Notes: generated from the sequence alone by a model not told the origin. Numbered from the stretch's first letter, positions 12,236 through 24,240 are shown. The stretch: 64,000 nucleotides of DNA from Cryptomeria japonica (GCF_030272615.1 NC_081407.1:380577179-380641178); one strand, 5' to 3'. Translations and numbers: made by a program.

Positions 12236-13381
12236 TACGTTATTTTAGCCGATATCCTATACCGTCGAGGTCTAGATGACACTCTTCTTAGATGTTTAGA
12301 AGGGGACAAAGCTCAAATTGCATTACGCGAAGTTCATGAAGGTATATGTGGTCCACTTTCTAGTGGTCCTACCTTAGCCAAGAAACTCATCCGGACTGGA
12401 TATTACTGGCCTAGTATGGAAAAAGATTCATATCAGTTTGTCAAGAAATGTAAGAAATGTCAAATTCATGGAGACCTTATTCATGCACCAGCACAAGAAC
12501 TTCAACCAATTGCAAGTCCTTGGTCCTTTTGTCAGTGGGGACTCGATCTCATGGGCAAGATTCGCCCTCCTTCTTCCAATGGCCACAAATTCATTATCAT
12601 TGCCACTGAATATTTCACAAAATGGATTGAAGTTGTTCCTCTTACAACAAATTTCTACATTCATTCTTACCTATATCATTTTCTAGTATGGTATTTCTCT
12701 TTCCACCATCACCGATAATAGATGTCCCTTCAAGAACTAGGATGTTTGTGAACTTTGTGATCACTTGCATATTACCCATCACTTCTCCATTCCCTACTAC
12801 TCCCAAGGTAATGGTCAAGCTGAGGCATCTAATAAAACCATTCTTAAAATCCTCAAAAAGATAGTTGATGACCCTGGCCGAAATTGGCATATCCAACTTA
12901 ATCCTGCACTTTGGGCTTATCACACAAGTGTTCACACACCTACAAGAGCCACAGCTTATTCACTTGTTTATGGCGTTGAAGCTAGCTTTCCTATTGAGGT
13001 TGAGTTACCATATTTACGAGTCTCTTTGCACAACATTATCAGTGATGAAGACTATGAGGCCTCTCGCTTACAAGAACTAGAACTATTGGATGAATGAAGA
13101 CAAACTGCTTTTAATCACCTCAAGGCTTATAACAATGAATGAGTTGTTGTTACAATCATAAGGTAAAGCCTTGTCTATTTGAGGTGGGTGACTTATTTCT
13201 CAGAGAAAATCCTAAAAATCAGCAAGACAGAGAGAAGAAGGGCAAGTTTGAACCGAATTGGCTTGGTCCTTATATCATCACAACAGTCTATGGATCTGGT
13301 GCATATCATCTTTCAACCCCAGATGGAAAACCTTTGGAAGATCCTATCAACAACATGCACCTTTGTAGGTTTTATACATAG
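12236..13381 (+). pseudogene. gypsy-1 integrase
   Basis: Integrase, which inserts element DNA. The zinc-binding domain is visible as REVHEGICGPLSSG...CKKCQIHG; the second zinc-binding His seen in gypsy-2 (CGTHSSG) is Leu here. The core starts with WGLDLMGKI (first Asp). A frameshift near 12680 damages the second Asp region, and GQAEASNKT (Glu) follows near 12810. The C-terminus at 13200-13380 has KFEPNWLGPYII, a GPY-type motif, and ends HLCRFYT-stop at 13381. A TGA stop is present near 13095. Confidence 0.9.
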
Positions 13382-15053
13382 CTCTTCGAAATATCCTAAT
13401 TCAAAAATACAAAAAAATAAAAAAATATCAAAAAATACAAAAAAAAAAATAATACAAAAAAAAAAAAAATCCAAAAAAGTAAAGAGAAATAAATTCGTCC
13501 AATGGTGAAAACCACTTCGGTGGGGCCCTCGGAAAGTACCATGGTGAAAACCAAGTTAGTGGCACCGTGTGTAGAGACATTGCTCCTCCCTCCTTCAGGA
13601 TTCAATCTCATCCTTTCAATTTGCACACACTCACAACCTATCCATCCATAATAAACTTACCCATTCCCATCATAGCTTGTTACTAATCTACCTAAGATTG
13701 GTTAGCCATTCATAATAATCGTTCCTTTTCAACCCTTTGCATCCATAATAAATCAGCTCCTATATGTGGCTAAGGCAAATCCCATGTCTAGTGATGGGTG
13801 TGGAACTGAGAGCATCACATGTTCCGAGGAGTACAATTTCTTCCAGCTTTCTTTCGTCTATCCATGCACAATCCACAATAAAAGCAACACTTGCATCACA
13901 AATTGGCAATAAAGTATCAGTTTCATGGATTCAATCAGTTTTAGATGGGACAGAGCAACAATGGGCTTCATCAAATCAATTCTTTTAGTAGACTCAGACA
14001 ACATTATGGTTCAGTGCTATCTATCCTTTTGCGAATGAAAACATTGTGACCACAATCAAATACACCTATACAAGTGACAAGAGACACTAAACTTGAGGAA
14101 TACAGTGGATGTTGGTGTCGATTCTTGGTTTTCTTTTGATTTTATCTTTTTGGTGACATGTCTTTTAGCTTTTCCGAGATGTCTTTGACTAGAGATTTTA
14201 TCTACAGGATGTCTTTGACTAGAAAGGCAAGGATGGGATATCATCACCTATTGTTCTATTGTCTGTGGATTGTCTCTTAGTAATACTATGACTTGTCCAA
14301 GAATATGAGGACACTGTGAGTCTAGTGTGAACTGGGACATTCCTCATTTGCGACTATATGATCTCCATGCAAACAAGTACAATGAATTTCTGGGTCGAAC
14401 CTATATCTGGATTGTCATAACCTATTTGTCATAATAAAGCTCAATGATGATAACACACAAGAATCTCTTTCACTTCCATATCTTCTACCTTCCATCCCCT
14501 TTTCTTGATTGACCTCCATTGTCCTTCTTGAGTCTATATAGCCCTCTATCACATGACTGAGTATAATGACACACCAATTTCTTTTTTGCATTTCATGTAG
14601 TTTGCACCTGCATTACCACATATTAGCATTTCATACACACATATAGATATCAAAATTGCACCACATCCTACACACAATACATGTTAGCACATTTTACATT
14701 TTCATCATGTAAATAGTTATTTGCATTATCATATTCATCTGCATTTCATACATTAACATTCACATTTGCATGACATATAAAAATATAAAAGAACAAAATT
14801 TATTGCATTCCATCATGTACATATTTGCATCCATATCATAAGCATCATAAAATCATCATCAACATATAGAGCATCACATAGGTACACATGCATATAGCTT
14901 CCACAAGGATGAATCATCTAATACATATATCCAAAAAATAATAAGTGTCATGATACAATGATGTCAAAATCATATCGCTACAATCACCCAAAGGTGTCTA
15001 TATCGTCATACAAAAAATGGTACAAAAACTGATACATAGGGAGTCCTCTAAGG
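13382..15053 (+). other. gypsy-1 non-coding spacer between pol and the antisense PMD gene
   Basis: No convincing gene. It opens with an A-rich stretch (13400-13490), then two copies of ATGGTGAAAACC (13502-13513 and 13541-13552) that also occur after pol in gypsy-2. From about 14580 to 14880 it holds degenerate TGCATTTCATAC/TTTGCAT-type repeats, comparable with the TGCATATCATTT array in the same position of gypsy-2. Pol and the PMD gene converge on this spacer. Confidence 0.6.
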
Positions 15054-17887
15054 CTATGATGAACTCCCTCCCTCAGAGCCAATTGGCCTTGACAAAGTTT
15101 GAGCCCTGGAAGTCCCCGCCCCAGGATCATCTCTCCTACCCCCTCTATCTAGTGGTGGTGGAGGACCCATGACCCCATCACTAGATGCATGTCTCCTGTC
15201 TCTCCCTCCAGTGGTTGTCGTAGTCCGCGATGGTCTCTGGAAGCTCCTAGCCTGCTGATCTAGTGACACAAGTCCATAAACACAAGTCTCTCTAGTAGGC
15301 TATCTCCTCCCCTACCCATAGAACATAGGCATATTTGGCCCCTATGTCCTCTACCACTTGCCTGGCTACCCTCAGTGTTGTTTCAGCCTCTGTGTAGCGT
15401 TGAATAACCTGATCTCTCTCCCGCTCAGTATCCCTCAGTTGTCTCTTGAGCCTGGCTGCACCCCTGTCCAGATCCTGGATCTCATCTGCCTATCCCTGGC
15501 ATATCTCTCTTAGGGATAGTAGCTCATCCTCCTCCTCTCCTCCCTCTTCCCCCTATCCCTGTGGCTGCTCCTGTGGCTTTCCCTGCTCCTATCACTGTCC
15601 CTGATACTATCCCTATCCCTATGCCTATACCTGTCTAGGACCCTATGCTGCTGACACCTATAAAGAAAATCCACCTCTACCCTTGACTACATGCACCTGT
15701 CTCTCCTCTTCTCCACCTCTCCTCTGAGCCACTCTCCTCTCTGCCACTACGCCTCGCCTCCACTGCCATCTCCACCATCTCCCTCTATCATCTCCCCTAG
15801 ATCCATCAGCTGTGGAAATGGATGCTCTAGCCAATATGCACTGCACTCAGCATCCATCCCTGTATCCTCCACCTCTATCCAAATTTCCCAAGGCATGGGA
15901 ACCATCTCTTGCATCTATGTCACTACCTGATCATAAGATAGTAACGGACCCAAATGTACCTGATCTCTCACTGTCTGCGCATACATCTCTAAACCCCATG
16001 GCATCTTCTGTATCCTACCAAACTTCTTGCACACTCTATCTATCAACTATCGCTCAATGACATATGGTGTCCTCCCAATTAGATACCTACTCCTGAATAT
16101 ATATGGCAGCTCCACTACGTCATCCTCCCACTCCTCACAATCTCCATAAGGCGTCCATATCACAATGTCTACCTCATCGATCACTCAGCACGAATACTCT
16201 AACCTCCCAATCCATGGTTGTGAAGTAATCATATCATACAGATGTACATAATTGCACCCATGTCCCCTACCTCTAAAGTGTATCGACTGTGTCACCAGAA
16301 GATGCTCATATGCCCATACCTGCAGTAATGTCACTCTGCATCCCAATCCTGGTGATCCATGATACACAAACTGATGCAACTCATAATACAAGTGTGCCAG
16401 CAGACACGGTTCCCATGCAAACCTAGTGTGCTCAATCACCAATGTCTCTAGAGTCTTCCCCCATCCCACAACCAACCCTCGTGTTTCCCTATCTAGATAG
16501 AGGAACCCACTGATAACTCCTACCAGCACCACCGGTAGAGCTAATCTTGTAGCTGTCATAGTATCCCAAGCCACATGTCCTGCCCTCATCTCCAGTCCTA
16601 GATCCTGGAACACTTGTCTTAGTGCATCCCTGTCTCCCTCTTGATCGTAATGAACCAACTCCGTAATAATCAGTATTTGCAGTATCCTGTACACATCTTC
16701 TAAGGTGATTGTCATCTCACCCATCAACAAATGAAAAGTGCATGTCTCTAAGTGCCATCTCTCAGCTAATGCAGTCAGCAATCCCATGTTCACCCAAAAC
16801 TCAGGCATATACATAATATATCACAAGCCCATGGCCTTAACTGTTGCTCTATCCTCAACTATCAGCTCTACTTGTAATCCCCGAGTCGAAGGATATCTCT
16901 CCCATGACTCTAGCATAGGTAAGTCCTCCTGCGGTCAAGAAAATCAACTATGTCAATCCTAGTAGTACTCCTTGTTCATCATAAAGTGTTGCTTTTTTTA
17001 TCCTAGTGCTTATATTTATCATATGTCACTCTATCCTTGTAGTACTCCTATTCATCACAAAGTGCTTCTTTTATCTTTTAGGGCACCTCCTTGAGTGTAT
17101 CCTCTTGAGTAGCTTATCCAATTGACAACGTATATTCTATAACAGAATTGTCAATTTCAGTGTAATCCAATTGACAACGTATGTTCTATCATAGAATTGT
17201 CAATTTCTTTGGTACTCCATGTTCATCACAAAGTACCTCGCTCTATCCTATCCTAGGGCCTCTGCTTGAGTGTATCCTCTTGATTAGTTTCCTAATTGGC
17301 AACGTATGTTCCATCACAGAATTGTCAATCCTAGCCCTACCTATTATCCTAGTCTTCCCTAGAGGATCTGTTTGAGTGTATCCTCTCAGCAGCTTATCCA
17401 ATCAACAACGTATGTTTGTCACAGAACTGTCGATTCGAACTTGAAGACCTAAACGCGCATTCATGACACAACAATGCTTACATACTTCATAGACATTTTT
17501 GCATTTCACAGATGTGCCTGAAACACACAGACGTGCCTCTATTCTGCACAGATGTGTCTGCCTTGCATAGATGCACTTGCATTTTACAAACGTGCCCACA
17601 TTTGACATAGACATTTTTACAATCATAGACGCGATTACATTCTATGCATACGCGCCTAACCTACCTAGACGCTCCTGGCACCAACGCGGATGTGCCTTCT
17701 TGTCTTTTGACCCGCTTAACATTTTTTGCAACATACCTAATGCACATTTATTGACCTACCTAACATGCATTTATGACAACAATTACTGCACCAAGGTACA
17801 AGGAGGTTTTGTGGTACTCACTGGCTCTCCTGCTTCTGTTGGCCTCTAATATCGACGAACGCGATTGAATCTGTACACCAATGCCAT
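15054..17887 (-). pseudogene. Antisense plant mobile domain (PMD) gene in gypsy-1, two exons
   Basis: Opposite in strand to gag-pol. Exon 1 is 17887-17822 (22 codons, MALVYRFNRVRRY, then an in-frame TAG), ending CCA|GTGAGT. The intron is 17821-16929 and ends CCGCAG. Exon 2 runs from 16928 in phase 0 to a stop at 15054. Exon 2 starts EDLPMLESWERYP and contains LLTALAERWHLETCTFHLL, GEMTITLEDVYRIL, LAHLYYELHQFVYHG and YLIGRTPYVIERQL, all typical of the plant mobile domain. An acidic/Gly-rich linker, a predicted coiled coil (frame 0, near 15340-15530) and a Ser/Arg-rich tail with GVMGPP follow. Frame drifts in the low-complexity middle and stops are frequent. Host PMD proteins (MAIN/MAIL family) are nuclear; the role inside a retroelement is unknown. 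Confidence 0.87.
17090..17720 (-). repeat. Repeats inside the PMD intron of gypsy-1
   Basis: 17090-17430 holds about four degenerate copies of a 60-110 bp unit containing CCAATTGACAACGTATGTTC and ending AGAATTGTCAAT. 17440-17720 holds a dispersed CG-rich motif, roughly AGACGTGCC/ACGCGCCTA, about nine times. Both types of repeat have counterparts in the PMD intron of gypsy-2. Confidence 0.7.
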
Positions 17888-17978
17888 CGCTGCTGACTGC
17901 TGACTTATCTTTGCTCTCTCTGCACTCTGATCTCTTAGGTGTGTGGATGACAATGAGGATGTTTTCCCCCGTAGTCTA

Positions 17979-17985
17979 TCTTATA
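17979..17985 (-). promoter_or_regulatory. TATA-like box upstream of the gypsy-1 PMD gene
   Basis: Reads TATAAGA on the minus strand, 98 bases before the PMD ATG. gypsy-2 has TATAAAA at the matching place, 81 bases before its ATG. Confidence 0.5.
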
Positions 17986-18215
17986 GAGTACCCTAGCCCT
18001 AGTCTCCTATGCCAATCTTATTTATCCCATGACTCTGTCACTCTATCCTATCTTGTCAATCCTTTCTAGCCTTTATTTCGTAGCGAGAGATTCTCTGCAA
18101 TCTTTTCAACATTTTCATCCAATCTCTTGAGGGGGCATATCATTCCCGTCTTGGGGCAACTTTGCATCAGTTCATATTATCTTCTTTGAAACAACGCGAC
18201 AAGCTGCATTGTCTC

Positions 18216-18229
18216 AAAGAGGGGCAAAA
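18216..18229 (+). other. Polypurine tract of gypsy-1
   Basis: AAAGAGGGGCAAAA directly before TGTAGACACC, the start of the 3' LTR. gypsy-2 has AAAGAGGGGTAAAA before TGTAGACG. A hairpin (TCTTTGAAACAA at 18183-18194 with TTGTCTCAAAGA at 18209-18220) abuts and overlaps the tract. Confidence 0.85.
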
Positions 18230-19100
18230 TGTAGACACCTAAAATTGTCCTGTCTAATTAAATAAGTATTTTTATTTATTTAATTATTTTAGCCTAATTC
18301 TTCTATTAATTAAATAAATCTTTATTTATTTAATTAATTCATTTATCCTCTTCTAGCCTTATTTCTCATTTAAATAAATACTTTTATTTATTTAAATTGT
18401 CTTTTTCCTAAATTAAATAAATATCTTATTTATTTAATTGATCCCACTTCTTCTATTAATTAAATAAATCTTTATTTATTTAATTAATTCATTAGCTTTT
18501 TCTACCCATGACACATGTCATTCATCTCTTAATTCCTACACTACCTACACTTTAATTATTATTTTATTTCTTTTACCTACCCTCTAATCCTAGCCGACCA
18601 TTTATCTTTTACACCTCTCAATCTTATCCCTCTATTTCTTATAGTGTCTTCTATATAGGGAGAAGCTTCTTTCATTATCAACCCTCTCCTACGCATTCTA
18701 ATCTCCTAAGCATTCTAGCATTCAAACTTTCATATGCGATCAAGCCTACTTGCAACCACATTTCTGTTCTTTGTTGAGCTCTTGTGCACACATAAAATCT
18801 GAGAGCAAATATATCGAGCAAGATAAATGGAGATTCAAACCCTACTGGACATGTGATGGTATGATCTTTGTGATTTTGTTAATTTTTATTGTCTTAGGTA
18901 ATCTTCATATGTTATGGTGGATCTTTGTTGTTGTTAGGCTAGGGTTTTGTGGATGAATTCATTTAGTCTTTCAATATTGTTGTTTCTATTTTTACTATAA
19001 ACATTATGTATGTATGTACATGTATATACAAATGTGCATATACATGTATATACATATGTGCTTGAACATGTATATACATTGGTGTGAGGATCCAGTATGT
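18230..19100 (+). repeat. 3' LTR of gypsy-1 (right end uncertain)
   Basis: Begins TGTAGACACC after the PPT. The first 280 bases consist of AATTAAATAAA/TTTATTTAATT blocks that can fold back on themselves; a block around 18300-18348 recurs at 18449-18495. A TATA-like TATATAG lies at 18652-18658. Near the end, 19015-19080 holds three copies of a 22-26 bp unit around ACATGTATATACA. Without a second LTR the end cannot be defined. Confidence 0.6.
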
Positions 19101-20330
19101 GCGCACCCTAACTTTGGGGACAACGTGCCATGCCACGTGGATTGAGAGACCAACTTTGACCTCTGCCCAAGTACTCCATTGACCTAGACACAACAAGGTC
19201 ATTGTGTTCTTTGATCTCCATTCACATGTAATGTGATGATTGGGCCAATATGTCAACAATTGGAACAAGAAGCCTCTAACCTTGCAGAAATTTTACAAGA
19301 ACCTAGGGACCTTACTCAATTTAAAATAGTTCTTAGGCAGATTGAACAATTAAGTTCAAACAGCTTTGATCCTCTATGTGATGCATTCACAAAAAACACC
19401 TTTATCTTGTTTTAAACTTCTCTTACTCCCAAACAATGAGGACATCCCATTGTTTGAAAACCTTCGTTCTCTTCAATTATGAAAGTGGTCCGAGGAAGTA
19501 TGGAGGGAGAGCTTGGTGGATTGGGTGCATCACAATTCAAAAGTATTAAGATTTTTGAACAGTTGTGTGTCCTTGTTGGAGTATCTGAATGCATGAAAGA
19601 TGAGGTGAGGCGTAGTTAATGGCACTGCAAGGAAATTTTCAAAGTGCCCAGAGGAAGTATGGAGGGAGAGCTTTGTGGATAGGGTGGCCATTTAGAAAAA
19701 TACCATGCGGCGACCTCAGTCGATGGTACAAAATGGCACAATTTTGACACCTCACACCAATGGCAAGGCTTTTGAGGTGTTCAATTGTCAAGGTTTTGAG
19801 TTGGGCACCCAACTCAATTGTGCTAAATTGATACATCAAAACTATTGGCATAAACATCATTCAATAGATGAAAATTGTAGCATGTAGTTGTTCACACCTT
19901 TGCTCAATCACACCATTAAATGTGAATTGTACCAACATATCAAACTTACCTTTCCAACCTGAAAACATTGGACTCTGCAAACCATTCAAGAATTGAATAT
20001 AAATGTAACATATGAAAGCATTTGAGACATTCGAACATTGGAGCGCTTGAACTATGCAAACCAATTAAGCATTGAATGTACATGTAACCACTGAAAGCAT
20101 TTGAGTCATTCAAACATTGAAACCATTGAAACCCTGTAACCCTCAAACAATTGAAACCATTGACACATAATAAAGTATTCAAATTGGTAGAAACAGTCAA
20201 TCATCTCATTACTTGTATGTCACCAATAAATATGTCTACCAATATCTCTATTACATCAATTTCCACACATTGTTTGTAAGTATCAATCAAAATTGAACAA
20301 GAACTATTATCCAAAATGTCTTCTTAAACT
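19101..20330. other. Non-coding stretch with short duplications
   Basis: No recognised gene. A segment containing GAGGAAGTATGGAGGGAGAG occurs twice (about 19493-19530 and 19655-19690). An 80-bp direct repeat occurs at 19977-20042 and 20057-20122. A 60-codon plus-strand frame at 19233-19415 has no recognisable motif. Confidence 0.5.
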
Positions 20331-22870
20331 TCAATTGAAAAAACAAGGCAAAACAATTCTTGGCCTTGAGGTTGATGGCCTTGATGCTGCAATGGGTGCC
20401 ATGTTCTCATCAACATCAATTGACTCATTGGTACTCAATTCAAGTGGCATTGGGCTATAATATACAGTGTTGGCACCATATGGTGGCACCCCTGCAATAT
20501 ATTTCAAAGTACTAGGAAAAGTAGGCGATGGGGAAGTAGGTGAATAATTCATGCCTATTGGAAAGTTGGGCAACATTGTGTTAATTAGATCTCCTGCATA
20601 ATAGGGTGTCGATCGGGCAAAGGCATGGATGGACTGGACTCACTATTCAACAACTTCTTTCTTGCCAACTCATGGACCTTCTCTGAGATTTCCCTTTCCT
20701 CAGCCTCATGTTCCTTCCTTGCATTATCTCATTGCATTTTTTCAGCCTTTTCCTTCTTCTCTAATTCCTTCAGCCTTTCTTTTTCTTGCCACAAGATCGC
20801 TTTCTCCTTTCTCAATAGTTGCAATAGTTTCTTTGGCCAACAAACTTGCTGCCTTGTTTTATTTTATTTGCTCTCTCTTTCTTTGTTTTCCCTCCTCTAT
20901 TTCTCTACTCCTCATCTTTGAAAACTTGACACCCTCGATCAACTCATCAGAAGTTATCAATTACCCTTCCCATGCCAAACAAATGCCAGTTGAAGCCCCC
21001 TACCAATTCTCTAGTTCACAATGTGAACGAGCAACTTTAAGAATCATGAAAGTGTATTCTGTTATTGTGATTGAGGCATCTCACTTACTTGTGACATCAA
21101 GCTCTCCTCTTCCACATTACAATCTTGTGTTGCTTCTTGCATTAGACCTGCATCATTTCCATTGTTAGAGTAATCTGCATAGTAATGCACCATTTTCAAA
21201 ATGACACCTTCTAGTGGTGAAGGCAAGCTAGATGTCCCCCGTGCGTCTTCACCTTCCAACTCAACATTGAGATTTTCTACCACCTCCACCACCCAAGATG
21301 GTAAAATTCACTCAGATGGAAGGCCAAGACTCTTGTCCAAAGTGTCAACTGCAACTTCATCAATGTTGGTGGTTTCCCGTTCCATGTCAACTTGTGTAGT
21401 TGAATTTGTTTGACGGATGGTTGCAATGTTTTCCGCAACCACTTCTGGGGAGACATGGACTCCTAAAAGGCTGAGCATGTTTTACACTGCAGATGCATCT
21501 TCCCCATCATTAATGTGGAATATGGTGTTGGGCTGCATGTCTTGGGTGAGGGCATCAAGATTGAGGGGCCATATCCCCGTCCTTTTGAATCCTGCAACAA
21601 TGTTTAAAACAATCAATGCCTTGGCCAAAGACTTATTTCTCAATTCTGCTAGTTTATCCCTCTTGATTTCTAAATTGGGGAACCTTGCTATCCATGTGAC
21701 TCTTTCTGATTTGAAGTATGTTTTGAATGGAGAGAATACACTCACAACGGGTGGTTGCAATTTGCGAGATGTGTGAGCTGGCAATGTCAGCAAGTCTATG
21801 CCCAACATCCTTGCCTCTTGAATGGTTGGCAATGCAACATGGTTGTCGTGGTTGTCGAATATCAACAAGTACTTGTTCATTGGTGATACACCCCTAGGGA
21901 CGGAGTGCTTGAAGTGGTGCAAACAACTCATGAATAGTTCCTTGGTCATTCATGCATGTTGTTGCGCTGCCATGCAAGCATCAGGTTCACATTTTCTATG
22001 TAATTTTGGAACTGCCTCTTTCCTTTGAATAGGTAGAACCTTGAAATTCTTTGTTCGAAAGCATTAACATAACAAATATTTGTGATCCACTAATGACTCT
22101 TGGGAAGTATATAAGACATGTTTTGACTTCTTTTCCTTGCAAGCACCCTCATTGCCCCATTTCTGTCGGCTATAACTCTTGTTTCATCATAGTTCCAAAT
22201 GCGGGTAGGACCATATGGATTAGCAACATATGCTTTTGACAATGTCTCGTAAAAAGCAAAAACAACTGTTGGTTTAAGAGATAGTTCTCAGTCTTTGTCG
22301 AGGCCTTCGGTCATCCGCAAGATGAGTTCACAATGTCTGGCCTTAAATCTAGACCACCATGAGTTGCCAAGCATGCCATCCTTGAAAGGGGTTGGTCTAC
22401 CCTCACAAACCTGAGAGACAATTGCCTTCAATTTTATGATTTCAAGGCCATGACCACAACCAACCATCTCTTGGCACCACTACACAATTTCCTCTTTTTC
22501 TTGATACGTGAGGATGGTTGGTGGACCTTTCTTGGACGTGATGGTCAGACCACCCAACCATTTTGACAGTGTTGTAATTGGGATGCCCCACTTCTTTGAT
22601 GCACCCCACATGAACATGTCATTGTCCTCAACATCTTGGAGTACACCTTCCATGTCTGTTGCCGACCACAGCTTCTGTTGCATTGTTACTTTTATTGAAG
22701 TTGAAGATGGACTAGGTTCTTCCATCATGGCCAGGATATGATGTTCATTTGGATCGTGTGATGTTGGGGGTATAGGGTCTGCTTGGGTCTAAATAGGAGG
22801 TGGGGCTTATGCTTCAACATTGAAAGTGACACCCCTTTTTTGTGAACACACCCTAGTGCATGTTGATCTT
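20331..22870 (-). pseudogene. pogo/Tigger-like (Tc1/mariner superfamily) transposase, broken
   Basis: Cut-and-paste transposase relic. A CENP-B/psq-like helix-turn-helix lies at 22728-22480 (KLWSATDMEGVLQDVED, KWGIPITTLSKWLGG, GPPTILTYQEKEEIV), then GNSWWSRFKARH. The DDE_1 domain shows YGPTRIWNYDETRV (first Asp, near 22200), LLIFDNHDNH (second Asp, near 21865) and LLTLPAHTSRKLQPPVVSVFSPFK. In the last block the family has QPLD, so the third catalytic Asp is missing. A C-terminal variable part (to about 20331) includes a Lys/Glu/Arg-rich coiled-coil-like segment (20620-20920). Several stops and frame changes break it. I could not find terminal inverted repeats. The N-terminal start is uncertain (22730-22870). 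Confidence 0.82.
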
Positions 22871-22940
22871 TTGAAGCATGAGGAGGCATCTTGTCTGCAA
22901 AAAACAACATGAACATGAGTGTTATCCATGGAAACAACAT

Positions 22941-24240
22941 TTAATAAATATACACCACCATGACTGATATGAATAAGTTTATGTTAGCCATTCAATCTTT
23001 CATGAAGATTAATATCAGCTATACTCTTTTGAATCTGAATACTTTGAGATCGAACCAACTAACCATGTCATTTTGTAAATCGATGAGTGTTGATCAATGC
23101 CAACAATGATGCTTGATATGGAATGAATGTGCAATTACATATTGAATGACAACAAGGTGCAACAAGTCAACGAAGCTTGAATAGTAGGACTATGGTTCCC
23201 TTTCACGAAACTCAAAATTTTAGGAGTTGTTTGATTGTTTTGTGTATTGGACACTTGTTTTATTGTTTTTCATATTGGACACCTATTCCGGTATGGATTC
23301 ATGGTCGAAACCTTTTGGGTCTTCTAGATGTGGGTGTGTAGCTAGACTACGTTCTTTCCAAATAATTACTTAACTATATAGATAGGAAGGTGTGCTTGTC
23401 TTACAATTAGGTTGGATGTATATTTTGGTAAAAATCCACAATGGGATTTGTTCATCCACTACTATACGAAGCAGGCATTGCCAGGACAAGTTTTGAGAGC
23501 ATTCTCGAACCAAAGGACCATAGTTTTCTAAGAAAAATTTATTGATATAGTTGGTTTGCCATGATTGGAGGCTGAGTTTGAATAATTTTGAAAAGAAACA
23601 AGATCTTGTGGGGAAGACAAGATCATCACAGGGGTATGGACAAAGAAAGAATTGGTCAACATGATGACCATGCCTGTCTAACCATTCTTGCTATGCTCGG
23701 ATTGGGGATATGGGATGTTAGCAAGGCATTTTGTGGGTGAAATAATAGAATGTGAAGTGGCAAAATTTTCATGGAGATAGTTCAAAATTTTATAACCAAC
23801 ATCATCTAGAGATAGGGTTTCGACAAGACCTTCACTTGTTATAATGTCATGGACCTTGAGATAGTTTTGCCTCTCATATTGATATTTTTTTACAATATGA
23901 TAGTTTTGATCTATATTTGACATTTCCACGCTCTGCTATATCCATATGCATTGTCTGGAATGTATCATTGTCCATCTGCATCATGCTATATATTACAAAC
24001 TTTGCTTGTGACCTCGAAACATTACTTTAATCTGTATATACATACATGCACACTATCATATGTATATACATACATGTAGAGTAATTGGCATGCATTTCTA
24101 CATGTTCTTTGAATTCAAAGATTAAATTGGTATGGAATTGCTAAACACTTGTACATGTCTATGAATGCAAATATTGAATTGGTTTGCAATTGCATAGTAA
24201 ATCATATGCCATTCTACAGATTGATAGACATATATATGTA
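22941..24240. other. AT-rich stretch, no gene recognised
   Basis: Contains an 83-codon minus-strand frame (23929-23678) with no recognisable domain and many stops around it. Near 24040-24080 the palindromic ATGTATATACATACATG occurs twice. Nothing else can be supported. Confidence 0.4.

Larger units (their letters stand above)
6380..19100 (+). mobile_element. Ty3/gypsy element gypsy-1 (Tat-like, 5' end outside the window)
   Basis: Plus-strand element whose 5' LTR and gag start lie left of the window, beyond the copia-1 insertion. Present here: most of gag, protease with a G-patch-like segment, RT, RNase H, a second RNase H, integrase to 13381, a non-coding spacer, an antisense PMD gene (15054-17887), a PPT (18216-18229) and the start of the 3' LTR at 18230. 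The right end of the LTR cannot be fixed without the other LTR, so 19100 is a guess. Several frameshifts (near 7100, 8440, 9000, 12680 and 13110) plus many stops make it more decayed than gypsy-2. Confidence 0.85.

Noticed and set aside
16185-16814. A stand-alone host PMD gene
   Set aside because: It lies between gypsy-1 integrase and the gypsy-1 PPT/LTR, and gypsy-2 has the same gene in the same place, so it belongs to the element.
20625-21168. Ser/Leu/Phe-rich plus-strand ORFs that look like membrane proteins
   Set aside because: They are the complement of the Lys/Glu-rich C-terminal part of the broken transposase on the minus strand.
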